A stretch of 64,000 nucleotides of DNA from Dechloromonas denitrificans. GTDB lineage: Bacteria; Pseudomonadota; Gammaproteobacteria; Burkholderiales; Rhodocyclaceae. The translations under genes were made by a program, and so were the position numbers. Numbering within the stretch: position 1 is the first letter of the stretch; each line of letters begins with the position of its first letter. The notes under the pieces were generated by a model. That model worked only from the letters and a program-made list of their open reading frames with translations. It was not told where the DNA came from and did no database searches. The stretch is from contig NZ_CP075185.1 in assembly GCF_020510685.1 (NCBI RefSeq), positions 1,612,001 through 1,676,000 of the forward strand, given 5' to 3'. This document shows positions 35,605-43,513 of this stretch, in pieces.

Positions 35605-36063
35605 TCATTCCTTTTGTTCGGTCGGGTCCAGTGCATCTTCCGGGATTTGCAGCACGCGGCCCGGCAGGCTGTCGAAGTGGATGTGGTAAGCAACGCCACC
35701 CGGTGCATCGCGGATCACCTTGATGACTTCGCCGATGGCACCGAGGGCGACCAGCACCTCGCCATTGACCGAGAGGCCCTTGGCCGAGCGCACTTTTTCG
35801 CGGAACTCGAAGCGCGACGGCGTCCAGGTCTCGTCGGCACCGATCAGTTCTTCCTCGCGGCAACCGACGATCTTGCCTTCGTCGAGAAAGTTCACCGAGT
35901 AGATGATCTGGTCCTGCAGGAAGGTCCCGACATCGACCACGTAGCCGATGCTGCCGCGGCGGACCAGCGGGTCGCCCGGATCGAGGCCGGGATAGGTCCC
36001 GTCGTTGCGGACGTTGCGCGTCAGGCGCACCGACTCGCCGTACTCCCAGCGGGCGTTCATCAT
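35605..36063 (-). CDS. nifZ: NifZ nitrogen fixation protein
   Basis: 152 residues from the ATGATG at 36063, overlapping the nifW stop. The NifZ core GTYPGLDPGDPLVRRGSIGYVVDVGTFLQDQIIY is clear. A second part (about 85-145) repeats a similar beta-rich theme (GLSVNGEVLVALGAIGEVIKV, VAYHIHFDSLPGRVLQIP), as in longer NifZ proteins. NifZ acts in maturation of the second P-cluster of the MoFe protein. Confidence 0.94.
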   Translation of the reverse strand: MMNARWEYGESVRLTRNVRNDGTYPGLDPGDPLVRRGSIGYVVDVGTFLQDQIIYSVNFLDEGKIVGCREEELIGADETWTPSRFEFREKVRSAKGLSVNGEVLVALGAIGEVIKVIRDAPGGVAYHIHFDSLPGRVLQIPEDALDPTEQKE

Positions 36064-36401
36064 TGCCGGAAGACCTTGTCGAGCGACACGAAGGAACTCA
36101 TGCCGCCATCCGGCTTGGCAACGTTCTGGAACACCGCGAAGACCTTTTCGGTCAGCGAGTCCGAAGTGACGAAATCGAGATAGGCGCGCTCCAGCCACAG
36201 CCGGTAGATGCCGCGCTGGGCGGACTCTTCGGGTGGCAGGTTGGGCGCCTGCTTGGCCAGGTAGTCATGGAAGCGCTGCAGGATGTGCAGGCGGTTGACA
36301 TGCACCACGCTGGCTTCGTAGGGAACCTCGAAATAGTCGAGAAAATCTTCGGCGGAAACCAGGTCTTCCATGGCTTCGGCTAGGGTCAGGGTATCGTCCA
36401 T
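36060..36401 (-). CDS. nifW: NifW, nitrogenase-stabilising/protective protein
   Basis: 113 residues from the ATG at 36401 with GAGGAG upstream. The family pattern is LVSAEDFLDYFEVPYEASVVHVNRLHILQRFHDYL, then YRLWLERAYLDFVTSDSLTEKVF. NifW protects the MoFe protein under oxygen and takes part in homocitrate or cofactor insertion. It overlaps nifZ. Confidence 0.95.
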   Translation of the reverse strand: MDDTLTLAEAMEDLVSAEDFLDYFEVPYEASVVHVNRLHILQRFHDYLAKQAPNLPPEESAQRGIYRLWLERAYLDFVTSDSLTEKVFAVFQNVAKPDGGMSSFVSLDKVFRQ

Positions 36402-36411
36402 CGTTTTCTCC

Positions 36412-36942
36412 TCAGGCGACTGCAAGTGTCAGTTCGGGTTCATCGGTTTGCTGCTGGAATTCGTCTACCACTTCAAGCAATTTCGCGGCGCCCAGTTGGT
36501 CGCGGCTGTCGAGGCTGGCCAGCTTGATCAGCCGGGCTCGCGAGGCGGCAATCCGGCCGAGGCGGAGCAGCACGACGCTGGCCGCCTTCAGGGCGAGCAG
36601 GTAGAAGCGCAGCAGCCCGAAAGAATTGGCGGCGGCCGAGCCGAGCCGGGTTTCGTCGAGCTGGTTCCAGTCGGTCGGCAGGCCGAGATGGCGGCCGGAA
36701 AGCTGCATCGCGCGCTCGGCGACGATCAGCGCATCCTCCAGCCGGTGCTGGTAAAAATAGTAGCGGTAGATGCCGACCAGCACGCTGAGGTTCTCCGGCG
36801 CGTGCATGTGGGCCCGCAGCAGCGACAGTTCGGCCGCCGGCTCGCCGTATTCGCTGGCCGCCTGGGCGATCAGCCGTTCGGCTTCGGCGGGCAGGGCGTC
36901 CTCGAAGTAGAGCTTGCAATCGGAAAAGTCGAGCAGGTCCAT
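36412..36942 (-). CDS. Conserved nif-cluster helical (TPR-like) protein
   Basis: 176 residues, all-alpha, with TPR-like segments (AHMHAPENLSVLVGIYRYYFYQHRLEDALIVAERAM; LLRLGRIAASRARLIKLASLDSRDQLGAAKLL). It sits 8 bases from cysE and 10 from nifW, so it is part of the operon. I recall similar unnamed proteins in this position in other beta- and gammaproteobacterial nif clusters. Likely a scaffold or assembly helper; function unproven. Confidence 0.82.
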   Translation of the reverse strand: MDLLDFSDCKLYFEDALPAEAERLIAQAASEYGEPAAELSLLRAHMHAPENLSVLVGIYRYYFYQHRLEDALIVAERAMQLSGRHLGLPTDWNQLDETRLGSAAANSFGLLRFYLLALKAASVVLLRLGRIAASRARLIKLASLDSRDQLGAAKLLEVVDEFQQQTDEPELTLAVA

Positions 36943-36949
36943 GATGGTC

Positions 36950-37726
36950 TCAGTGCATGGCCTCGTGCTCGCAGCACAAGTCGCCGGCAGAACAGGTTTG
37001 ACATTGCCCGCTATGGTCGGGCGGCGGCGGTTCGTGGCGCAGTTCGGCGAGTTCTTTTTCCATCGTTTCGATGCGCTCGATCAGGCAGGCGATCGATTTG
37101 GCGACCGGGTCCGGCATCACGTTGTGATCGAGATTGATGCCGTTCTCCGGGCGCAGGCCGCTGATCCGGTTATCGACGATGCGACCCGGCACGCCGATCA
37201 CCGTGCAGTCGGCCGGAACGTTCTTGACGACCACCGAATTGGCACCAACACGGACCCGTTCGCCAATGACGATCGGCCCGAGAATCTTGGCGCCGGCCCC
37301 GACGACGACGCCGTCGGCCAGGGTCGGGTGGCGCTTGCCCTTGTTCCAGGAGGTGCCGCCGAGCGTGACGCCGTGGTAGAGCGTGACGTCGTTGCCGATT
37401 TCCGCCGTTTCGCCGATCACCACGCAGGCGCCATGGTCGATGAAGAAGCGGCGGCCGATGCTGGCGCCGGGATGGATGTCCACATTGGTCAGCGTCCGCC
37501 CGAGGAAGGACAGGAAGCGGGCCGGGAAGCGCCAGCCGGACAGCCATAGCCGGTGCGCCAGGCGATGGGTGAGCACGGCATGGACGCCGGGGTAGGTGGT
37601 CAGCACCTCGAGCGTCGAGCGGGCCGCCGGGTCGCGCTGGAAGACGCAGGCCAGGTCTTCCTTGAGGGTTGCCCAGAGGCCGGGTACGGCAGGCGCAATC
37701 GCGGTCATGGTCATCGCTTCAGACAT
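36950..37726 (-). CDS. cysE: Serine O-acetyltransferase, nif-type (NifP/CysE1)
   Basis: 258 residues from the ATG at 37726 after GGAG. The N-terminal helices are followed by a left-handed beta-helix of hexapeptide repeats ([41 protein letters not shown]), with catalytic His/Asp in FIDHG and the acetyl-CoA loop [13 protein letters not shown]. It makes O-acetylserine, boosting cysteine for NifS-driven Fe-S cluster synthesis. The C-terminus has an unusual Cys/His-rich tail ([17 protein letters not shown]) that could bind metal. It overlaps the nifV end by eight bases. Confidence 0.93.
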   Translation of the reverse strand: MSEAMTMTAIAPAVPGLWATLKEDLACVFQRDPAARSTLEVLTTYPGVHAVLTHRLAHRLWLSGWRFPARFLSFLGRTLTNVDIHPGASIGRRFFIDHGACVVIGETAEIGNDVTLYHGVTLGGTSWNKGKRHPTLADGVVVGAGAKILGPIVIGERVRVGANSVVVKNVPADCTVIGVPGRIVDNRISGLRPENGINLDHNVMPDPVAKSIACLIERIETMEKELAELRHEPPPPDHSGQCQTCSAGDLCCEHEAMH

Positions 37727-38858
37727 GGGGTTGGCTCCGGAGCACGGCCAGAAGTTCGCGCAGATCGCTGATTTCCGGTGGATGCTTGTGGGCGGCGACA
37801 AAGTTGCGAACGCGCGGCAGCAGGGCGTGTGCCTCGCGCTCATCGACGGTCAGGCCGAGGCCGCCATAGACGAGCTGGACAGCCCGCGAGCCGGAGTGCT
37901 TGCCGAGCACGATGCGGTGCGCCTGGCCGACTTCCTGCGGGTCGAAACCCTGGTAATTGTCCGGATGCTTGAGCAGTCCATCGACGTGGATGCCCGCTTC
38001 GTGAGTGAAGGCGCCGGCGCCGACGACGCTCTTCTGCCACGGCACGGCGCGGCCGGAGGCGGTGGCGACCTGGCTGGAGAGGGCGGGGAAGCCTTTCAGG
38101 CTGACCCCGGTTTCGATGTCGTAGAGCTTGTTCAGGCCGAGTACGACTTCTTCGAGCGGCGCATTGCCGGCCCGTTCACCGAGGCCGTTGACCGTGGTGT
38201 TGACATGCGTCGCCCCGGCCTTGCAGGCAGCCAGCGTATTGGCGGTGGCCAGGCCCATGTCGTCGTGGGCGTGCATTTCGATTTCCAGCCCGGTGTTGCG
38301 GCGCAACGTGCTGATCTTGTCGAAGGTGCCGAACGGTTCGAGGACGCCCAGCGTGTCGGCAAAACGCAGGCGGCGGGCGCCGGCCCGTTCGGCGGTTTCG
38401 GCCAGGGCACAGAGAAAGTTGAGATCGGCGCGCGAGGCATCCTCGCAGCCGAGGCCGACTTCCAGCCCGAGGCTGAGCGCCGCGCCGATGAATTTGGGCA
38501 GTTCGCGCAGCAGCCAGGCGCGATCCTGTTTCAGCTTGTAGGCCAGATGCTGGTCCGAGGCCGGCACCGAAATGTCGATCAGGTGCGCGCCGAGATCCGC
38601 GCAGGCGGCGATGTCGGCCGGGTGCATGCGGCTCCATACCATCAGCCGGGCCGGCAGCTTGAGGGCGGCGACGGCGCGGATCGAGTCACATTCCTCTTCG
38701 CCCATCGCCGGGATGCCGACTTCCAGCTCGGGCACGCCGATGGCGGCAAGCTGGCTGGCGATGCCCAGCTTTTCGTCCAGCGAAAACGCCACGCCAGCCG
38801 ACTGCTCGCCGTCGCGCAGGGTGGTGTCGTTGATGGTGACGAATTGCCGATGGGTCAT
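37719..38858 (-). CDS. nifV: Homocitrate synthase
   Basis: 379 residues. The start is [22 protein letters not shown] with the catalytic RD pair of the HMGL-like family. Metal-binding [37 protein letters not shown] and [14 protein letters not shown] complete the site. It condenses acetyl-CoA and 2-oxoglutarate to homocitrate, a ligand of FeMo-cofactor. First gene of the operon, behind a perfect -24/-12 promoter. GGAGAG precedes the ATG. Confidence 0.95.
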   Translation of the reverse strand: MTHRQFVTINDTTLRDGEQSAGVAFSLDEKLGIASQLAAIGVPELEVGIPAMGEEECDSIRAVAALKLPARLMVWSRMHPADIAACADLGAHLIDISVPASDQHLAYKLKQDRAWLLRELPKFIGAALSLGLEVGLGCEDASRADLNFLCALAETAERAGARRLRFADTLGVLEPFGTFDKISTLRRNTGLEIEMHAHDDMGLATANTLAACKAGATHVNTTVNGLGERAGNAPLEEVVLGLNKLYDIETGVSLKGFPALSSQVATASGRAVPWQKSVVGAGAFTHEAGIHVDGLLKHPDNYQGFDPQEVGQAHRIVLGKHSGSRAVQLVYGGLGLTVDEREAHALLPRVRNFVAAHKHPPEISDLRELLAVLRSQPHV

Positions 38859-38881
38859 GGGACTCTCCTTGGCTTGTATCT

Positions 38882-38897
38882 AGCAAGGCGGGTGCCA
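38882..38897 (-). promoter_or_regulatory. Sigma-54 (-24/-12) promoter of the nifV operon
   Basis: On the minus strand the sequence reads TGGCAC-CCGCC-TTGCT, a full match to the TGGCAC-N5-TTGCT/A pattern, 24-39 bases before the nifV start codon. Together with the upstream TGT-N10-ACA site it indicates NifA/RpoN control of nifV-cysE-orf-nifW-nifZ-nifM-tpm. Confidence 0.88.
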
Positions 38898-38958
38898 GTT
38901 CGTAACCTATTGAATGGTTTGTGTTATTTGTTTTATGAGCAGAGGGCTGTCGGCTCGA

Positions 38959-38974
38959 TGTCGTGAATGCGACA
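38959..38974. promoter_or_regulatory. NifA upstream activator site TGT-N10-ACA
   Basis: TGT (38959-38961), ten bases, ACA (38972-38974). It lies about 75 bases upstream of the -24 box, inside the usual 80-150 base range from the start of transcription. It is the only such site seen in this gap, and lies between the promoter and the IS3 remnant. Confidence 0.65.
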
Positions 38975-39121
38975 AGGATTTTTCGGCGAGTCAGGAAAAA
39001 GCGGGTGTGTCTGGTTCAGGTACCCGTAAAGGTCCGCGTCGAGGAAGTCCTTCGATACGGCGATACAGCGTGAGTGAGTAATCCAACCACCTGGCTTGTA
39101 GTCCGGTTCGGGCTCTGCCAC

Positions 39122-39601
39122 ATGATGACGGTTCATCCGAGCGGCTATTACGTCTGGAAAGCTGAACCCGCATCGTCTCGTCAGAAGGAAAATCAGCGGC
39201 TGCGCGGCCTGATCAAGCAATCCTGGTTGGCAAGCGGTGGAGTCTATGGCTATCGCAAGATTACCCATGGCCTGGGCGAGCAGTGCGGCAAGCATCGGGT
39301 CTAGCGCCTGATGAAACAGGAGGGACTACGGGCACAGGTAGGCTATCATCATCGAGCAGGCCACTAGGGTAAGCTGGCGGTCGTGGTCGAGAATCGGTTG
39401 GCGCAGAATTTCGATGTTGGAGCACCCAATCAGGTTTGAGTGACGGATATCACCTATATCCGGACCCGCGAGGGCTGGCTGTATCTGGCCGTGGTGCTGG
39501 ATCTGTTCTCCCGCCAGGTGATCGGTTGGTCAATCCGTTCGCGCATCGATAGCGAGTCGGCGATTCAGACCTTCGCGGGTTCGTTCTTGTCCTTGGGTTG
39601 A
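39122..39601 (+). pseudogene. Decayed IS3-family transposase (OrfB) remnant
   Basis: One continuous frame gives typical IS3 OrfB sequence: [57 protein letters not shown] (first two D of the DDE triad). It contains three internal stops at 39302 (TAG), 39365 (TAG) and 39437 (TGA, where a Trp precedes VTDITYI in relatives). It ends before the catalytic Glu. OrfA and terminal inverted repeats were not found. It marks the border between the nif operon and the type VI island. The next ~200 bases up to 39805 hold no recognisable gene, and base composition turns AT-rich at about 39740. Confidence 0.85.
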
Positions 39602-39805
39602 TGCTTGCAGGCGAACTGGCCTGCATACTCCCCGATCGCTAGCCGGAGAGTACTCCGGACTGGTCATTGCCCGGTGCGCAGCCGGTCTTGCCTGCGCCAG
39701 CAGTCTCCGTTAGGCCAGTGACATCGCGTCCAATGGAGCTGGATCAATGGCAAATTGCAATAAGAGCCTTCGGTAGAATAATTAGGACGACAGATATTTT
39801 ATATA

Positions 39806-40246
39806 TTATCGAATGAAATTACTCAAAATATCTCTTATTTCTTCTTTTGAAATTCGCTTTGAATCAAGAATTGACTCAAGGTCACTTTTGGTTAAAGGAT
39901 AGTCACGTAGAAGTTTTATTAAATCGTCTTTGCTTGGCGCCGCGGCATCAATAGGAGCGATTTCAGTGGGGTCACTCAAGTCATCAAGTTTTAATGGCAT
40001 GCGATCAATGTTTACATATATCTTGTACCGAGTAAAACCCTCTGGATAAGATTTATCAAAGTATAAAACTGTGCCTTTTGGAAGCATGTGCGTGTTTTTG
40101 GATGACAAATCGCTTGATAATATTAATGGGTATTCTAGTTTGTGTACTTTTGTCACTGCTTTATGCTCCAGAACGAAGTGGTTAAAAGATAGGCATAGCA
40201 CGAAGGTTAGGGCGCTTGCACCAATAGCAATTCCAATTTTATTCAT
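39806..40246 (-). CDS. Putative T6SS immunity protein (membrane-anchored), for the 40243-40938 effector
   Basis: 146 residues, AT-rich compared with the neighbourhood. The N-terminal hydrophobic segment (residues 4-27, IGIAIGASALTFVLCLSFNHF) is an uncleaved anchor or signal. The rest is a small soluble domain with a Lys/Asp-rich C-terminal helix pair (LIKLLRDYPLTKSDLESIL). No family recognised. Its start overlaps the stop of the effector-like gene (ATGA), the classic effector-immunity order; a periplasm-facing anchor would fit protection against a cell-wall or membrane toxin. Confidence 0.6.
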   Translation of the reverse strand: MNKIGIAIGASALTFVLCLSFNHFVLEHKAVTKVHKLEYPLILSSDLSSKNTHMLPKGTVLYFDKSYPEGFTRYKIYVNIDRMPLKLDDLSDPTEIAPIDAAAPSKDDLIKLLRDYPLTKSDLESILDSKRISKEEIRDILSNFIR

Positions 40247-40938
40247 TTCCCGTTGCCATAAATATCTATCCGTATGGGTTTGACTGGTTGTCCTGTATTT
40301 AAAAATGTTAGCAAATTTTCCGGCAAAAACAATCTTGATGATCCTCCCTTTGCCCTGAGCGCCATTCTCTCAGCAAAAGTCAGTACATCCTCGGGCTTAT
40401 TGTATTTGTCCGATCCTTGATCGATATTTGGAATGGCTTTTTTTGCACCATCAATACTTAATGTGGTGCAGTTTGGACCAAGCGCATGATAATCGGCAGT
40501 TAGCTTGTAAACTTGTTTTGTAGCAGTTCTCTTGCCTTCAATTGAAGTTCCGGACTTTATCAGACCATCAAAATATGAATTCGATAAATTTGCTTGATGA
40601 TCAAAAAGTGAATATACAAAATCAGTTGTTTTCCGCTGGAGAGCTATTTCCCCGGTTATATATGGTTGGAATGAGCTCCATACTCTAAGTATTCCTTCTC
40701 CACTTTCACCGAAAGTTCCAGAGACTTTTCCATAGCGGCCGAAGTCGTATGTTAAGTCCAGATTTTTTGTTTTAATACGTAAAGCTGTATGGCCGTATCT
40801 GTGCTCCTCGCCAGCTGCGTCGGTATACGGCCCGCCCACTAAGATATGCATTTCGGCAGTTGGCTTTAGTTTGTCGTCGGCAATACTCTTGGGCGTATCG
40901 TTAGTCTTCGCTTGAAATGGTTTCTGTCCGCCAGCCAT
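40243..40938 (-). CDS. Putative T6SS effector, permuted papain/NlpC-P60-like
   Basis: 231 residues from the ATG at 40938. His-50 lies in RYGHTALRIK and is followed by DLTYDFGRYG; Cys-157 lies in ALGPNCTTLSIDGAKK. The order His then Cys, with GHTALR and NC motifs, is like permuted NlpC/P60-type or Lnb/DUF4105-like cysteine hydrolases (amidases, proteases, acyltransferases). It follows directly on an orphan VgrG tip and precedes a small anchored protein, as expected for a type VI cargo toxin. Low GC suggests recent acquisition. The enzymatic assignment is an inference from motif order only. Confidence 0.55.
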   Translation of the reverse strand: MAGGQKPFQAKTNDTPKSIADDKLKPTAEMHILVGGPYTDAAGEEHRYGHTALRIKTKNLDLTYDFGRYGKVSGTFGESGEGILRVWSSFQPYITGEIALQRKTTDFVYSLFDHQANLSNSYFDGLIKSGTSIEGKRTATKQVYKLTADYHALGPNCTTLSIDGAKKAIPNIDQGSDKYNKPEDVLTFAERMALRAKGGSSRLFLPENLLTFLNTGQPVKPIRIDIYGNGK

Positions 40939-40939
40939 A

Positions 40940-42121
40940 TCATGCCTCAGTCGGTGGCGTTTCACCCCAATAGACTTTTACTGTGCTTGGCTCGGCAGAT
41001 CCGACGCGCATTGTTTTTCCTTCCTGATCGGTAAATCCATAAAAGACATCGCCATCTCCAGTAACGATTTTGTATGGCATTTCCGCAATAGGTTGTCCGG
41101 TTTCCGAATTAAGCGCTCGAATTTGCTCATCGAAAAGCTTCGCTCGCGAATCCGGCAATTTCCCCATCTCCGCCGCTCCATTCCCCGGCCCAACAAACAC
41201 ATTCCCACTCCCCTTCACCGAGAACGTCCCCGGACAAGCAAAGGTGATGTTCTGCCCCTCCAGCGTCACCGAACTCTGCCCGGCCTGCAGCACGATCTTC
41301 TCCTTGGCCAGGATGTGAATCTCGTCGTTGCTGCTGGTGATCGTCACCGACTGGTCGGCGAGGATTTCCATCTGGTCGGTATTGGCCTGGATGGTGTGGC
41401 TGCCGGCGGCGGCGATGCTCTTGATGCCGCCGGAGTGGCTGAACCAGCTGGCGCCGGCGCCGACGGTGGTGGCGAAGGTGTGGGCGCTGGCGATGTGCAA
41501 GTCCTGCTGGACGGTGGCGTGCAGGTGGCCGCCGGCATAGAGCAGGGTGCTGGCCGGAGTGGACAGACCGATGTCGCTGGGCGCTTCGTTGAGGATGATC
41601 GGTTCGGCGAAGCGTTCGGTCGGCTCGCCGAGTTCGCGATTGCCGGGCTGGGCTTTCTGGGCGGCCTGACCGCCGACGCTGGCGGTGAATTTGCCGTCCT
41701 GCTTCGGGTCGATCGATTTGATGAACTTGGTCTGCTCGGCATTGCCTTTGAGTGCCAGGGCGGTTTGGCCGCTGGCGGCATCGGACAGGGCTTGGGCGGT
41801 TTCTTCGGCGGCTTTCAGTTGGGCGACGGTTTCGGCGACATCCATCTGTGTGCTTTGCCCATTCGGGCGGGCGGTAGCCGAGAGCAGGATGCCCTCGCCG
41901 GCCCGTACGGCGAGCCAGGCGTCGCTTCGGAGTTCGAAGCCGCTACCGCGCCAGGCACCCCGGCTGGCGCTTTCCGGGGCCTGGTGGATGAGGTGGCCGA
42001 GACTGAGCTGGCCGGCGTTCTCGCTGGTCGCGAGGCGGGTGCGCGACTGACCGGGCGAGTCGTCGAGCACCCACTGGTTGTGGCCTTCGTCGAAGTTGTG
42101 GCTCATCCAGCCGGAGAGCAC
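40940..42121 (-). CDS. Orphan VgrG C-terminal fragment with distinct tip domain
   Basis: 393 residues if begun at the GTG at 42121 (first ATG at 42106); neither has a good ribosome site. Residues 1-317 duplicate residues ~510-832 of the full VgrG at 44577-47387 almost exactly (DUF2345 beta-prism region, ending VFVGPGNGAA). After that the two diverge completely. The tip here (residues 318-393: FDEQIRALNSETGQPIAEMPYKI, then GFTDQEGKTMRVG) looks like a transthyretin-type adaptor that loads cargo. The gp27-like base and OB-fold are missing, so it cannot make a spike alone. It probably serves as a silent cassette for recombination, or as a partial subunit. Confidence 0.85.
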   Translation of the reverse strand: MLSGWMSHNFDEGHNQWVLDDSPGQSRTRLATSENAGQLSLGHLIHQAPESASRGAWRGSGFELRSDAWLAVRAGEGILLSATARPNGQSTQMDVAETVAQLKAAEETAQALSDAASGQTALALKGNAEQTKFIKSIDPKQDGKFTASVGGQAAQKAQPGNRELGEPTERFAEPIILNEAPSDIGLSTPASTLLYAGGHLHATVQQDLHIASAHTFATTVGAGASWFSHSGGIKSIAAAGSHTIQANTDQMEILADQSVTITSSNDEIHILAKEKIVLQAGQSSVTLEGQNITFACPGTFSVKGSGNVFVGPGNGAAEMGKLPDSRAKLFDEQIRALNSETGQPIAEMPYKIVTGDGDVFYGFTDQEGKTMRVGSAEPSTVKVYWGETPPTEA

Positions 42122-42150
42122 GCCGGGGTGGTTGGCCCCGGCTTCGTGGC
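41170..42150 (-). repeat. ~981-base direct repeat, copy A (VgrG C-terminal body)
   Basis: High-identity copy of 44891-45871 at a constant offset of 3721 bases in the same orientation. The left edge coincides with the end of the conserved VgrG body and the start of the variable tip. The right edge is eight bases from the stop of the immunity gene at 42159. Confidence 0.92.
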
Positions 42151-42158
42151 AGACCGTC

Positions 42159-43508
42159 CTACAGCTTCGGCGTCGACTGGTCCGGCGACCATTGCCAGAA
42201 GGTCAGGCCGTAATCACCACCCACTGAAGGCATGACCTCGCCCTGCTTGAAGTAGCGGCGGGAGTTGGCTTGAGCCGGGGTGAACCACCAGCCGGCTTCG
42301 GGGCAGGGATTTCCGGCGAGGATGTTAGGGCGCTTTACATAGCCGAGCGCATACTTGGCACGTATTTCGGCATTAGGCCAATCGCTATCCTCATCAAAGC
42401 GCCGCATCCAGCGCAACGACGACTCGTAGTCGAAACGTGGGTTCGGGTCATCGTCCCAAGGGTCCAGCGTCAGCAGCATAAGGTCGTCGCAGCGCACCGG
42501 CCGAATGAGGCGGTTGGCCTTGATCAGCAGGTCTGGCACGCCGTTCTTGACAGGATGGAGGTCAAGCTCACCCAGGCGAATCCACAGGGCCGCTTCGCCG
42601 TTAGGATTGTGTGGGCCGACGGCAAATGGAATGGCCGTGATTTCAATTCGTGGATCGTCGAGTTCGGCGCGCACTTCGGCCTCGGACTTGCCGAGTTTGG
42701 CGCGCCAGTAAGGCGCGAGCAGGAAACACCAGGTGGGGGTGCGCAGGCCGGCGCCAAGGTTCGACGGATTAACGTACTTTACCGAGGGATCACGACCCTC
42801 GACGAGTTCCGGTTCGAACTGCGCATCGTCTCGATGGAAACGGTAGCTGTGGAAGGCCATCGTGGACGTATGGTCGATATCCATACCGTAGAAATAGTCG
42901 GCGCAGATGCGTTCCAATACGTCGCACTCATAAGCGCCGAGGATGTTGAAACCGCCGTTGCCGACTTCGAAGCCGCTGTAGCAGTGCTCGGGTTGCAAGC
43001 GGGCGATACAGTCCTTAACGAACGCCTGCCAGCGTGCCCTGTTCTGGTTGTACCACTTGTGCCGGAAAGTCAGCTTGAGCCTGGTGTAACGCATTCCACC
43101 GTCATCAACCTTTGCACAAATGGCCCAGCGCGCCGTGGTTGCATCGCTATCCTGATCGGTGGCCATGAGCCAGAATGAGTGCAGGTTGTCCTGTCGATCC
43201 TTGGCCTCCTTGAGCAAGTCTGTTGGCAAGCGCGGGTCGTTCGCTGGCAACCAGTCCTGAGTATCATCTTTCCAGACGATCTGAAACGGCTCGTCAATCA
43301 ACGCCTCGAATTCCTTACTGATGGCGATGATCTTGTCGGCCACGGGAAGGTAGTCGCTCTTCTGGTGATAGACATAGAAGGTGATATAGGGGCAAAGGCC
43401 GATTTCGCGGCCTTCGTCACCGATCCATAGCAACAGGTCATCCGCGAGCGTCTCCGCGATGAATTCCTCGATTTCGTCTGGGGCCAAAAAAAGTTCGGCA
43501 GTACTCAT
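42159..43508 (-). CDS. DUF3396/type VI immunity family protein
   Basis: 449 residues, soluble, no signal peptide. Composition and motifs (GLCPYITFYVYHQKSDY, FHRDDAQFEPELVEGRDPSVKYVNPSNLGAGLRTPTW, IRPVRCDDLMLLTLDPWDDDPNPRFDYESSLRWMRRFD) fit the DUF3396 (TsiV-like) family, usually paired with T6SS effectors including VRR-NUC nucleases. It starts 6 bases after the nuclease-like effector gene and is the likely cognate immunity protein. Larger than many family members (about 350). Confidence 0.78.
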   Translation of the reverse strand: MSTAELFLAPDEIEEFIAETLADDLLLWIGDEGREIGLCPYITFYVYHQKSDYLPVADKIIAISKEFEALIDEPFQIVWKDDTQDWLPANDPRLPTDLLKEAKDRQDNLHSFWLMATDQDSDATTARWAICAKVDDGGMRYTRLKLTFRHKWYNQNRARWQAFVKDCIARLQPEHCYSGFEVGNGGFNILGAYECDVLERICADYFYGMDIDHTSTMAFHSYRFHRDDAQFEPELVEGRDPSVKYVNPSNLGAGLRTPTWCFLLAPYWRAKLGKSEAEVRAELDDPRIEITAIPFAVGPHNPNGEAALWIRLGELDLHPVKNGVPDLLIKANRLIRPVRCDDLMLLTLDPWDDDPNPRFDYESSLRWMRRFDEDSDWPNAEIRAKYALGYVKRPNILAGNPCPEAGWWFTPAQANSRRYFKQGEVMPSVGGDYGLTFWQWSPDQSTPKL

Positions 43509-43513
43509 AAATT

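Noticed and set aside
38933..39295. A minus-strand frame of 120 codons upstream of nifV
   Set aside because: It is the antisense of the IS3 transposase remnant and covers the NifA site; no family pattern.
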